A DNA stretch of 64,000 nucleotides from CBDCRK01 sp965220955 (GTDB taxonomy: Bacteria; Desulfobacterota; Binatia; Bin18; CBDCRK01): contig CBDCRK010000013.1 of assembly GCA_965220955.1 (NCBI GenBank), positions 1 through 64,000 of the forward strand. Reading direction: 5' to 3'. The notes below the pieces were generated by a model, which ran no database searches, was not told where the DNA came from, and saw nothing but the letters and a program-made list of their open reading frames with translations. Below, one piece after another: positions 34,603 through 43,011 of the stretch (positions are counted from its first letter, which is position 1; each line of letters starts with the position of its first letter). A program made the translations under genes and the position numbers.

Positions 34603-35041
34603 TGCCGGCGGTCCCTTTGTTGCCCGTCTCCTCGAATCGCTGCTTCTTTGCCCCTGGGGAGGAAAGGCGAGGCTTCAGAAAAAAGCCCTAGCCCATATTC
34701 CGCCTGGAGCTAAGGGTAAGATTCTCTTTTTCTCGGCTTTCAACCCTTCTTCTATGCGGGTAAAGGTTCTTAAATCAGCATGGCAATCCCTTTCTCCTGA
34801 AGGGTCTTTACTCCTTCTGGATTACAATACCCCACGGCAGTGGTGGAAAAAGCCCCTGGCCTTTGCCTGGTTTTTCCCCTGGCTGCTCTTAGGCGTTTCT
34901 CCACGCCAGCGGCTTCGTTACCCGGCTGCCCGAGAGGCGCAGGAAGCAGGATTCCAGATCAAATCTTTGCGTTTACTTGGCGGGGAGTGCTTTCAGGTGA
35001 TTGTGGCAACCAAACCTCAGGGCAGCGAAAAGCAGGCATAG
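34586..35041 (+). CDS. methyltransferase-like protein lacking the SAM-binding half
   Basis: 151 residues. LKSAWQSLSPEGSLLLLDYN resembles the strand-4 region after the SAM site of UbiE-type methyltransferases (RVLKPGG-LLLLD), and AREAQEAGFQIKSLRLLGGECFQVIVATKP resembles the C-terminal strands. The GxGxG loop that binds SAM is not present, and a hydrophobic patch LAFAWFFPWLLLGVS interrupts the middle. It is either a degenerate methyltransferase or a divergent protein. It overlaps the end of folE by 17 bp. Confidence 0.45.
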   Translation: MTDSANAGGPFVARLLESLLLCPWGGKARLQKKALAHIPPGAKGKILFFSAFNPSSMRVKVLKSAWQSLSPEGSLLLLDYNTPRQWWKKPLAFAWFFPWLLLGVSPRQRLRYPAAREAQEAGFQIKSLRLLGGECFQVIVATKPQGSEKQA

Positions 35042-35058
35042 CCTCATCTTCCTTCCAA

Positions 35059-36990
35059 CTAAGGTCTAGACACATACTGCTCACCAAAAGTGCCGATTGC
35101 GCGTTGCAAGGCGAGAAGCGCTACCTGGTAAGCGTAGCTCTGGTTGGTCAAATCGGTGCGTGACTCGTTGAGGCTGAGGAGAGAGGTGTTGACATCAAGG
35201 ATAGTGGCCAAGCCTACCTGGTATTGCTTGGAGATGATATTGTAGTTCTCCTGCGCTAGCGCGACCTCCTTTCTGAGCGTTTCCAGGGTGGTTTCCAAAG
35301 TCTGTATTGCCAGAAAGGCGCGTCGCACCTCCACCGAGACGTCCTTCTTGAGTTGGTCGTACTGCAGCCTTGTCTCGGTCAGGTTCTCTGCTGCTTCCAA
35401 CAAATCGAGCTCACGGTTGCCACCGTCAAAGAGGGGCATCTCAAAGTTGAGAAACAGGGTCCAGAATTTATCAGGCTGGGCAAAGCTCGGCTCGCTCAGG
35501 CGGGGAAACCGCCACTGGGTCTCAACCGTTGGCGAATAACGGGCTAAGACCAGGTTTTTGCGCTGCATGGCCACCCGTACCGCGAAATCCTGTGCTCGCA
35601 GATCCTCTCGCTGTTGGTACGCTTGGTCGAGGAATTCTTGGTACGTGCCCTGAGCAGGGGGGAGTTGAGCGGGTGCTCTCACCTGTAGAGGCTCAGCAAC
35701 CCCAATGGAGCGGGCCAGAACCTTGAGGCTTAGCTCAACCCGGTTATCATTCTCTACCAGAGCTCGCTTGGCCCGCTCCACCGCAACCTCTGCCCGAAGA
35801 ACATCCGTCTTGGTAACCTCGCCAACGCGGAAGCGGACCCGAGACCTCTTAAGTTGCTCCAGCGCCAGCTTGAGGGTTTGAAAACTTACCTCATCCAACT
35901 CTTGCCCCCTAAGCACATTGTAGTAAGCCTGGGCCACCCCAAAGAGCACTTCCCGAATGGTAAACTTGTAGCTATTTTGGCTCTGCTTGACACTGTCTTT
36001 GCCCAGGCGCCAGGAGGGGAGGAGGGTAGGTTCAACAAGCGGCTGGGTAGCGGTAAAGGTCCCCTGCCAGCTTTCTAACGCGCTAATGATGCTGGACCCA
36101 CCAAAGACACCTTCAAACTCCGGCGGCGGCTGGAAAGCAATCTCATCTTTCTCTCGTCGGTAGGTGCCGATGATATTCGCACGTGGGGTCATAAGCGCCA
36201 CAGCCCGCCAGGGAAGAAGGTTGGCTCTGGCCAATTCTCTTGCGGCAATCTTAATCTGTTCCTCGTTGCTGAAAGCCAGATTATAGGCCTCTTCCAGAGT
36301 AACAACATCTTCCAGAATAGTCTCTCCTTCTTCCCGGCTTGCAGTATAAGACTCTAGCATGTCTTCATCGTCTTCCTCCTCCGTGGGCCGTAACAGTGAG
36401 GGCTTAACGATATCTGGCTCTACCTGAGAGGAGTCGGGGTGACGGATGGTTGTATGAATACCGAGTTCTTGCAGGACGGCGAGTTCATCTTGGTGCCTTC
36501 CCACCGAGGTTTGGTCTTCGTCTTTGATCTCAACAACCACTCGATAGGGATCAGCCAGCGAGAATACCCGGCAGTCCTCCACTTCGTCAACGTCAAGCAC
36601 CACGCGTACGGTGGTAGCGCTGAACTGCGCGGTCCGCACCTGCCGCACCCCTGCCTCCCCTACCGCCAGGCTTAGAGGTACTTCACTGCCGAGTCTGGCC
36701 GGGCTGAGGTCCACGTAGAAACGGGCAGGAAGCTTGTTAGTGGTGTCCGGAGGCAGAGAAGAGAGATGGTAAGTAACCTCATGAGAAGGGAATATCACCA
36801 CTTGGCCAATCCCCTCTGCGGGGGTGTAGTTAACCCTCTGGACAATCGCGAGTTCTTTCGCTTGCACCAGAACTGCCACCCCACAGATCATAAGCAGCAC
36901 AGGCAACAGTACCCAGGTCCATAAACCAGAGCGGCTCTGTAAGCAAGAGCGACATTGTACCGCCGTAGCGTGAAGTCGATGCTTCATCAT
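35059..36990 (-). CDS. TolC-family outer-membrane protein with N-terminal AMIN domain
   Basis: 643 residues from MMKHRLHA, chosen because AAAGGAGAG precedes it. A signal anchor (WTWVLLPVLLMICGVAVLVQ) is followed by an AMIN domain (about 50-165: TTNKLPARFYVDLSPARLG, VRQVRTAQFSATTVRVVLDV), which binds peptidoglycan-linked structures. An acidic linker comes next, then a full TolC-like efflux/secretion channel (about 250-640) with two repeats of LARANLLPWRAVALM and AQENYNIISKQYQVGLATILDVN-type coiled helices. The AMIN-TolC fusion is less common than plain TolC. No membrane-fusion or transporter partner gene is adjacent. Confidence 0.85.
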   Translation of the reverse strand: MMKHRLHATAVQCRSCLQSRSGLWTWVLLPVLLMICGVAVLVQAKELAIVQRVNYTPAEGIGQVVIFPSHEVTYHLSSLPPDTTNKLPARFYVDLSPARLGSEVPLSLAVGEAGVRQVRTAQFSATTVRVVLDVDEVEDCRVFSLADPYRVVVEIKDEDQTSVGRHQDELAVLQELGIHTTIRHPDSSQVEPDIVKPSLLRPTEEEDDEDMLESYTASREEGETILEDVVTLEEAYNLAFSNEEQIKIAARELARANLLPWRAVALMTPRANIIGTYRREKDEIAFQPPPEFEGVFGGSSIISALESWQGTFTATQPLVEPTLLPSWRLGKDSVKQSQNSYKFTIREVLFGVAQAYYNVLRGQELDEVSFQTLKLALEQLKRSRVRFRVGEVTKTDVLRAEVAVERAKRALVENDNRVELSLKVLARSIGVAEPLQVRAPAQLPPAQGTYQEFLDQAYQQREDLRAQDFAVRVAMQRKNLVLARYSPTVETQWRFPRLSEPSFAQPDKFWTLFLNFEMPLFDGGNRELDLLEAAENLTETRLQYDQLKKDVSVEVRRAFLAIQTLETTLETLRKEVALAQENYNIISKQYQVGLATILDVNTSLLSLNESRTDLTNQSYAYQVALLALQRAIGTFGEQYVSRP

Positions 36991-37202
36991 CTCTCCTTTG
37001 TGGCACCCTGCGGTTAAGGTGTGCATTAAAGGGTTAGTATTTCTGCTTGAGCCAGGCTTTATTGATGTAAATAAGAAAGGGGTCCTCTTTCGAAACGGTC
37101 CAGACGGGCCTTATCAGTCACCTCAATCACCCCCAGGAGATCAAGGTAGGAGGGACCTGCTGTTATATTTCCTTTTGTGAGGATACGGTCAAGAGGGGGG
37201 AG

Positions 37203-37609
37203 AGAAGCGCCAGAGGGATCTATAAGCCGGATCCTGTTCCCTCCCCTAACAAGAGAGAGCAACGGCCATTCCTCTAGGTCTGTCATTGCTGGCAGACTCA
37301 AGCGACCGAACCCGGAGGAAAGGAGCAGGCTACCCCTGTCTAAAACGACTTCCTCCTATTTGGTCTTGCTCCAGGTGGGGTTTACCGAGCATCCGCCATC
37401 ACTGACGGATCTGGTGCGCTCTTACCGCACCTTTTCACCCTTACCGCGTCGCGGGACGCGGCGGTCTCTTTTCTGTGGCACTTTCCCCGCCTCACGACGG
37501 GCCGCCATTAACGGCCACCTTGCCCTGTGGAGTCCGGACTTTCCTCTCGTTTACGTACGCAAGCGTTTACGCACGCAGACGAGCGGCCGTTCGATCTCCT
37601 CTAGCGCTC
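37203..37609 (-). ncRNA. rnpB: RNase P RNA, bacterial type A
   Basis: About 407 nt on the minus strand. The universally conserved GAGGAAAGTCCGGACTCC lies about 80 nt from the 5' end and ACAGGATCCGGCTTATAG near the 3' end; the outer stem P1 pairs AGCGCTAGAGG with CTCTGGCGCT. CGGTAAACCCCACC (P15 region) and GGTGAAAAGGTGCGGTAAGAG lie between. It is the catalytic RNA that matures tRNA 5' ends. It lies downstream of the zinc-ribbon protein gene on the same strand, separated by 4 bp, and so may be cotranscribed with it. Confidence 0.96.
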
Positions 37610-37613
37610 TAAT

Positions 37614-38342
37614 CTAGGTCTCCTGCACTTCCTCTTCAACCTGACGCCAGTACAAGATGCGGCTGCAGTGAGGACAGAGAAAAATACTGCGGCCGGTCTG
37701 CATCTCATTACACATCTGGGGAGGAATATGCATATGGCAGCCCTGGCAAGTGCCGCCCCGAATCTCTACTACAGCCACTCCACCACGACGAGAAAAGATC
37801 CGCTCATATTGTTGGCGAAGACGATCCTCAATCCCCACAGCGATCCGGTCACGCTCTTTCTGGCAGTTTTGGATCTCTGCCCGCAGAGCAGCCACTTGCT
37901 CCTCACACTGCGATCTCTCTACAGCCGCAGGTGTATGACTGGTTGCCACTCCTTCCTCTAGCTGTTGCAATTGCGTACGGCCTTGTTCTATCTGGTCGAG
38001 AAGAGTCAGGATCTCTTCCTCCAATCGGGCGTTGCCCTCTTTGGTGAGGTCGATCTCGTGACGCAAGGCCAGTAGTTCCCGCTCATTACGAGCGCGGTAC
38101 AGACGCATGCGTTTGTCTTTGATACGGTCCTCTTCCTGGCTAAGTTTTCCTTCCAACTCCCTGTGTCTCTCCTCCCACGTTGCCAGCTGTTGCTGTTGTT
38201 CTTGGATTTCACGCTCCTTTGCCTGCGCCTCTTCCAGGAGGGTCGCGGCCTGCTGCCGCAGATCGTTCATATGCTTTTCTTTCTGCCGGATCTGTTGATC
38301 CACTTCCTGAAGAGAGGCTAAGAGGTCCACTTGGGTTGCCAA
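37614..38342 (-). CDS. coiled-coil protein with C-terminal C4 zinc ribbon
   Basis: 242 residues. The first 165 residues are a long coiled coil (LLASLQEVDQQIRQKEKHMN to LDQIEQGRTQLQQLEE). The C-terminal part has GGTCQGCHMHIPPQMCNEMQ and IFLCPHCSRILYW, a four-cysteine zinc ribbon typical of the DUF164/CdsZ-like family, whose role is thought to be general (RNA or secretion related). The start is taken as TTG (after AAAGGAGG) since the frame further upstream would read through the tRNA-Ile gene. rnpB lies immediately downstream. Confidence 0.85.
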   Translation of the reverse strand: MATQVDLLASLQEVDQQIRQKEKHMNDLRQQAATLLEEAQAKEREIQEQQQQLATWEERHRELEGKLSQEEDRIKDKRMRLYRARNERELLALRHEIDLTKEGNARLEEEILTLLDQIEQGRTQLQQLEEGVATSHTPAAVERSQCEEQVAALRAEIQNCQKERDRIAVGIEDRLRQQYERIFSRRGGVAVVEIRGGTCQGCHMHIPPQMCNEMQTGRSIFLCPHCSRILYWRQVEEEVQET

Positions 38343-38491
38343 GAGATGCCTCCTTTCGTCTGACTTGCGGGACAAGCCTGCCCCAAGCCTTGTTGAAGGG
38401 CTCGCCGAAGAGCTCGCCGAAAGGCTCGCTGCCTGACATATTGTCTGGATGTTGATTGCCGCGCCTCCTCTTTCGTAGGCTTGTACCCAAA

Positions 38492-38565
38492 TGGGCCCAG
38501 AAGGACTCGAACCTTCGACCAACGGATTATGAGTCCGCCGCTCTGACCAACTGAGCTATGGGCCC
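38492..38565 (-). tRNA. tRNA-Ile2(CAT)
   Basis: GGGCCCA and TGGGCCC acceptor arms pair fully, with A discriminator. D-loop AGCTCAGTTGGTCAGAGC, anticodon loop CTCATAA (anticodon CAT) and T-arm GAAGG-TTCGAGT-CCTTC. The GGACTCATAATCCG anticodon arm is the form of tRNA-Ile2, whose C34 is changed to lysidine by TilS so that it reads ATA; a Met elongator is less likely. The CCA end is not encoded. Confidence 0.93.
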
Positions 38566-38853
38566 GTATACAGAGGATAGCTAACGGCCGGCAGTCGGCA
38601 GAGGTCTGCGGTCTGCGGTCTGCCTCCTGCGAATTCCCTTCGTTGATGGTATGATGATGGTTGAAGATGTTGTTGGTTGTGTGGCCGGCGATCTGCATCG
38701 CTACTCGTTCGGAGTTCTCCGCTCGGACCGTATTGCTGACCGCGGTACAAAAGAAGTCATGGGGAATTCTACCATTGAAGCCGATTACTCGGCAAGCCCT
38801 GTACCCCACCTGGTATAGAACAGGCCCTTTGACCTGGCTTAGGACAGATTTGA

Positions 38854-39747
38854 TCAGACTGGTGGCAGCATAGCTCCCACACTTGTCTGGCGTAGCTGGG
38901 TGAAAATACGCTGAGTCGCTAAAGATCGATTCATGGTGTAGAAATGGATTCCCGGAGCTCCATTGGCCAGCAGTTCTTCACACTGCCGCCAAGCCCAATC
39001 AACGCCGACCTCCAGGGTGGCCTGCGGATCCTCAGAGACAGATGCCAGGCGTTGCTTAAGCTCGGCTGGTATAGAGGCGCCGCACAACTGGGCAATACGC
39101 GTGATCTGACGATAGTTTGTGATAGGCATAATGCCAGGGATGAGGCGGAGTTTAATGCCGATCCGGGTTGCTCGCTCAACGAAATCGAAGTAGTCCCGGT
39201 TGTCATAGTAAAGCTGAGTGACCACAAAGTCGGCTCCACAGTCGACCTTGTATTGCAGGTGCTCGAGGTCGCGTTCCTTGCTGGGACATTCGGGGTGTCC
39301 TTCAGGATAGCCAGCTACCCCAATACAGAAGTCACCAAGCGAGCGTGCTAGCCGTACAAGCTGATCAGCATGAGCAAAGCCATCAGGAGCTGGGGTGAAG
39401 TCAGTCTGGCCTCTAGGAGGGTCTCCACGGAGCAGCATAAGGTTTTCTATTCCCCGGCTTTTAAGCTCCTGCAAGATTGCCCACAATTCAGTCTGGCTAT
39501 GCCCAACACAGGTCAGATGAGCCATGGCTACCATGCTGAGATCCTCCTGAAATCGGCACGTCACATCAATGGTGTTGCGACGGGTTGACCCTCCCGCTCC
39601 ATAAGTAACGGAAATGAACGAGGGGCCAAGAAGTTTAAGGTCTCTAGCCGTGGCAAACAGCTCCTCAGCTGCCTCAGCGTTTTTGGGTGGAGCGAACTCA
39701 AAGGAGAAGGTACGCTCGTGAGAAACGAACAGGTCATGAATTTTCAT
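38854..39747 (-). CDS. metF: methylenetetrahydrofolate reductase
   Basis: 297 residues. MetF reduces methylene-THF to methyl-THF with a flavin. FSFEFAPPKNAEA includes the catalytic Glu. ISVTYGAGGSTRRNTID, AHLTCVGHSQ, NLMLLRGDPPRGQ, IGVAGYPEGHPEC and VDCGADFVVTQLYYDNRDYF with GIMPITNY are the family blocks. The 3' end matches the family length. The start codon overlaps the stop of dnaG by one base (TAATG), so it is translated from the rpsU-dnaG transcript. Confidence 0.96.
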   Translation of the reverse strand: MKIHDLFVSHERTFSFEFAPPKNAEAAEELFATARDLKLLGPSFISVTYGAGGSTRRNTIDVTCRFQEDLSMVAMAHLTCVGHSQTELWAILQELKSRGIENLMLLRGDPPRGQTDFTPAPDGFAHADQLVRLARSLGDFCIGVAGYPEGHPECPSKERDLEHLQYKVDCGADFVVTQLYYDNRDYFDFVERATRIGIKLRLIPGIMPITNYRQITRIAQLCGASIPAELKQRLASVSEDPQATLEVGVDWAWRQCEELLANGAPGIHFYTMNRSLATQRIFTQLRQTSVGAMLPPV

Positions 39748-41531
39748 TATATGTGGCTCTTTACTATATCTTTAGGGAGGAGGTCTTGCGTCTTTAGCTG
39801 TTGCCAGCGTTTGAGGTGATCTTTCCAATCGGCGCTTCCTTGCTTTTCTGCTCTATCAATTTCCTGTCGCAGCATGCGACTTGCCGTCTGGCGCTGCCGG
39901 CGGCGTAGGGCCACTAGACAGTCTGCCAAGAAACGCTGATGTTCCTCCTCTGTTCCCTCTATGCCTTCCATAAGCCGTCTGGCTACACGGCTGGCTACTT
40001 CTTTAGGTAGGCGGTCAAGAAAATTCCCTGCTTCAACACTACCAGCTGTTTTCCAGGAGATCATAATTTCCTCAGCCAGCTCACGGTATAGTGGTGTCTG
40101 GAATAAGGTTAATATATCTTCGGTTTCTATACCAGGGACAATCTTGGGATCAGCCAACATAAACTCAATCAGGCTCCGCTCCGCTTCTTCAAGAGCAGAG
40201 GTTTTGCTTCTTCTTTCCCGCTCCCTTCTTTCTTGTGGAGGAGAGGAAGAAGCGCGGAACACTTCTTCTCCGACCTCTAGCCGTTCTGCAGCTTTACGCA
40301 CCAGATTGCTAAAGGCGTAAGGATCCTTCACTTTGTGAAGTAATGGAGCTACCTCTGCTGCAACCTGTACTCGTCTCGCCATGGAAGCTCCGGGACCGGG
40401 ATCAACTCGGTCAAGGTAAAAATCGGCTAAAGGGAGAGCTTGAGAGAGAAGCTTCTCTGTCTCTTCGTTGCCATGCTGTCGAACAAAGCTGTCGGGGTCA
40501 TGATTCCGAGGTAAAAACGCTCCTTTTCCTCCCCATAATCCTGCATCTAGGCATAGAGAAAAGCTACGTAGCGCTGCTCTTTCGCCGGCTGTATCCCCAT
40601 CAAAAAAGGCGACTACCTCCTGGGTAAAACGGCGCATGAGCTTGAGCTGTTCGATACCCAAAGCAGTGCCCAGTATGGCTACAGTCTCAGGAAACCCATT
40701 CTGGACTAGGGCCAGAGCATCAATATATCCCTCAACTACAAGTACCCGGCCCTTACGGCCAATAGCGTCTTTAGCCTGGAAAAGACCGTAAAGAGAAGCA
40801 CCTTTTTTATAGAGCAGGGAATCAGACGAGTTGAGATACTTCGGTAAGGTTTGCCGCTGGTCTCCGGAAAAGGGCAGAAGCCTACCGCCAAAGCCTACGG
40901 TGCGGCCAACCACGTCGATGATAGGAAAGATGAGGCGGTGGCGGAATCTGTCATAATATCCACCGCTTCTGCGCTCCCCCACTAACCCCAGGAGCACCGC
41001 CTTATCCATGGCCACCCTCTGCTCCTGAAGAAAGCGGGCTAGACCACCATCCCAACGCGGAGCATAGCCCAGGGCAAACCGCTCAGCCGTATCCTTTGTC
41101 AGGCCGCGGCTTGTAAGGTAGCGGCGGGCCTCGTCTCCTAGTGTTGCCCACAAGGATCTCTGAAAATACGTTACTGCCAGAGTGTTGATCCGATAGAGAT
41201 CCTCCCGCTCTTTCTCGCGAGGATCACGGGACCAGGAAGGGAGAGAAAGCCCAAAACGGCCAGCCACCCCACGCACTGCCTCAGGAAAGGAGAGCCCCTC
41301 CATTCGCATGAGAAAGGTAAAAACATTTCCTCCCACCCCACAACCAAAGCAGTGAAAAAAGCCCCGTTCCTCGTTCACATTAAAAGAGGGAGTGTCCTCA
41401 GCATGAAAAGGGCATAGACCCACATAGCTGCGACCTGTATGACGCAAGGTTACATAACTAGAGACGACCTCCACAATGCTCGCCTGAGCACGAATCTCGG
41501 CAATTTTGTCTTCGGGAATCCTATCAGCCAT
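39747..41531 (-). CDS. dnaG: DNA primase
   Basis: 594 residues. The N-terminal zinc-binding domain has YVGLCPFHAEDTPSFNV and FFHCFGCGVGGNVFTF (CHC2 zinc ligands). The catalytic core has RFALGYAPRWDG and IIDVVGRTVGFGGRLL, then the TOPRIM motif in VLVVEGYIDALALVQNGFPE with FDGDTAGERAALRS. The C-terminal helicase-binding region (about 430-590) is divergent and helical, as usual. DnaG makes RNA primers for replication. The order rpsU-dnaG matches the macromolecular synthesis operon, but metF follows where rpoD is expected. Confidence 0.97.
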   Translation of the reverse strand: MADRIPEDKIAEIRAQASIVEVVSSYVTLRHTGRSYVGLCPFHAEDTPSFNVNEERGFFHCFGCGVGGNVFTFLMRMEGLSFPEAVRGVAGRFGLSLPSWSRDPREKEREDLYRINTLAVTYFQRSLWATLGDEARRYLTSRGLTKDTAERFALGYAPRWDGGLARFLQEQRVAMDKAVLLGLVGERRSGGYYDRFRHRLIFPIIDVVGRTVGFGGRLLPFSGDQRQTLPKYLNSSDSLLYKKGASLYGLFQAKDAIGRKGRVLVVEGYIDALALVQNGFPETVAILGTALGIEQLKLMRRFTQEVVAFFDGDTAGERAALRSFSLCLDAGLWGGKGAFLPRNHDPDSFVRQHGNEETEKLLSQALPLADFYLDRVDPGPGASMARRVQVAAEVAPLLHKVKDPYAFSNLVRKAAERLEVGEEVFRASSSPPQERRERERRSKTSALEEAERSLIEFMLADPKIVPGIETEDILTLFQTPLYRELAEEIMISWKTAGSVEAGNFLDRLPKEVASRVARRLMEGIEGTEEEHQRFLADCLVALRRRQRQTASRMLRQEIDRAEKQGSADWKDHLKRWQQLKTQDLLPKDIVKSHI

Positions 41532-41658
41532 AGGTAAAGCTTAAGACCTCAGCAGCCAGTCATAACAGTCAGCTATCAACAGAAAGGAGGGAGACCTTGT
41601 TGAATCAATTTCTTCCCCATCCTAAAAGCTGACAGCTGATCGCGTTATTTCTGACAAC

Positions 41659-41763
41659 TAATGGCTTCTTAGCAGAAGTTGACGGCTTCTTAATAGAAGC
41701 TAACGGCTTCTTAATAGAAGCTAACGGCTTCTTAATAGAAGCTAACGGCTTCTTAATAGAAAT
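41659..41763. repeat. 21-bp tandem repeat overlapping the 3' end of rpsU
   Basis: Five consecutive units of TAACGGCTTCTTAATAGAAG plus C, the first two diverged. Each unit contains the hairpin CTTCT-TAAT-AGAAG. The unit next to rpsU carries its stop codon, so the array was built outward from the gene end and yields a row of small hairpins between rpsU and dnaG. Confidence 0.92.
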
Positions 41764-41950
41764 TGCGACTAGCCCGGCGCATCGCCCGCTTCCTGGCCGC
41801 TATCATCTTGCGCTTGCGCCGAGTGCTTGGCTTTTCGTAGTGCTCCCGTCTTTTTAGCTCTTGCAGGATACCGGCTTTGTCACATTGCTTCTTGAAACGG
41901 CGGATAGCACTCTCAATGGGTTCATTTTCCTTAACACGCACCCCTGGCAT
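41753..41950 (-). CDS. rpsU: ribosomal protein S21
   Basis: 65 residues starting MPGVRVKENEPIESAIRRFK, with the typical KKQCDKAGILQELKRREHYE and the basic KPSTRRKRKMIAARKRAMRR tail. The start is placed at this ATG because GGAGGGGGG lies upstream; an earlier ATG would add a foreign segment. It is a small-subunit ribosomal protein and the first gene of the rpsU-dnaG-metF run. Its last codons and stop lie in the first unit of a tandem repeat. Confidence 0.95.
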   Translation of the reverse strand: MPGVRVKENEPIESAIRRFKKQCDKAGILQELKRREHYEKPSTRRKRKMIAARKRAMRRASRNFY

Positions 41951-42121
41951 GTAGATTTCACCCCCCCTCCGGGTAGGGTCAGTCACTACCGATGTAGGAT
42001 TATATTGAGGCTAACCCAACTTAAATGTTTTCCTCAGAAAGTCAAGGTATTGCTCATCTTGACAAAGGAAACCCGCCCTGCTGTAAGGAAATGCAAGATC
42101 CTACGCAAAAAGGAGACAGAT

Positions 42122-42907
42122 ATGGAGTTTAAAGAAGTTATTGGCCGTAGGCGGTCAATCCGTTATTTTGTCCCGTATCGCTCTGTGGAAAAAGAAAAAA
42201 TCCAGACCATTCTAGAGGCGGCCCGTCTTGCCTCCTGTGCGGTAAACGCTACGTTTTTACGGGCAGTTGTTGTGGAGCGTGACAAAATCTCCCCTGAACT
42301 ACTGGAATCCTTAAAGGTACCCACAACAACCCTCCAGCTCGACCTTGCTCCGGTTCACATTTACTTCTATGGCAATTTAAATGGCATTGCCGAAAGCCAT
42401 GGCAACACGCTCAAGGAGCTGTATGATGTGGGCGCCCTCAACCCAACTCATGGTTGGAGCTACAGATTTATCGAAGAGGTGGCGTGGAAGCAGATCCTAG
42501 AGCCTATTACCAAAGACCCCCAGATACTGCCTGTAGCCGTGGCTATGGATAGTGGAGTGGCCATGTGTCAGGCGCTCCTAACGGCATTTGATGAGGGGCT
42601 TGGCGCGCTGCTTACCGCGTTTAACACTGAGAACGCCAAAAAGGCGTTTAAGGTTCCGGACCATTGGATGCCCCTGTATGCTATGCTTGTTGGCTATCCG
42701 GCGGAATCATGGGAAGCAGGAGGACAAAGACCCAGACCGTCTTTTGAGACTCTCTACTTTGAGGGTGAGTATGGAGTACCAATGAAACGGGATGAAAAAG
42801 TAGTAGAGAATCTCAAAGCAGCTAAGATGATCCAGGACCCGGCCCCGTTACCCTGGCGCAAAGAAGAGGTTCGCTCCCTTTCACGAATGTTTGGCTTACC
42901 CGAGTAA
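42122..42907 (+). CDS. nitroreductase family protein
   Basis: 261 residues from ATG after AAAAAGGAGACAG. MEFKEVIGRRRSIRYFVPYR and IQTILEAARLASCAVNATFL form the FMN-binding N-terminus. The central part has AVAMDSGVAMCQALLTAFDE and LGALLTAFNTENAKKAFKVP, with DHWMPLYAMLVGYPAESWEAGG near the end. It is longer than the 168-residue nitroreductase upstream in the window and belongs to a different subgroup. It likely reduces nitro or quinone compounds. It is convergent with the amidohydrolase gene, with a bidirectional terminator between. Confidence 0.88.
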   Translation: MEFKEVIGRRRSIRYFVPYRSVEKEKIQTILEAARLASCAVNATFLRAVVVERDKISPELLESLKVPTTTLQLDLAPVHIYFYGNLNGIAESHGNTLKELYDVGALNPTHGWSYRFIEEVAWKQILEPITKDPQILPVAVAMDSGVAMCQALLTAFDEGLGALLTAFNTENAKKAFKVPDHWMPLYAMLVGYPAESWEAGGQRPRPSFETLYFEGEYGVPMKRDEKVVENLKAAKMIQDPAPLPWRKEEVRSLSRMFGLPE

Positions 42908-42933
42908 AGAGAAATCCATTCTTTCTAAGAATT

Positions 42934-42988
42934 GCGCGGGTGCCGGGCGTTAGTGCTGAACAAGGCTGGCACCCGATCATACCCGCGC
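42934..42988. terminator. bidirectional hairpin terminator between convergent genes
   Basis: GCGCGGGT and ACCCGCGC form a perfect 8-bp outer stem, with GGGTGCC/GGCACCC available as an alternative inner pairing. It lies between two converging stop codons. There is no long T-run, so it may work as a structural barrier. Confidence 0.6.
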
Positions 42989-43011
42989 ACAGTTCTCCAT
43001 TTCTGGATTAA

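Noticed and set aside
38343..38522. N-terminal extension of the zinc-ribbon protein to an upstream ATG
   Set aside because: The extension would be translated from part of the tRNA-Ile gene and its flank, and the TTG at 38342 has a good ribosome binding site.
41659..41763. CRISPR array
   Set aside because: The 21-bp units are directly adjacent with no spacers, and the unit includes the rpsU stop codon. No cas genes are present.
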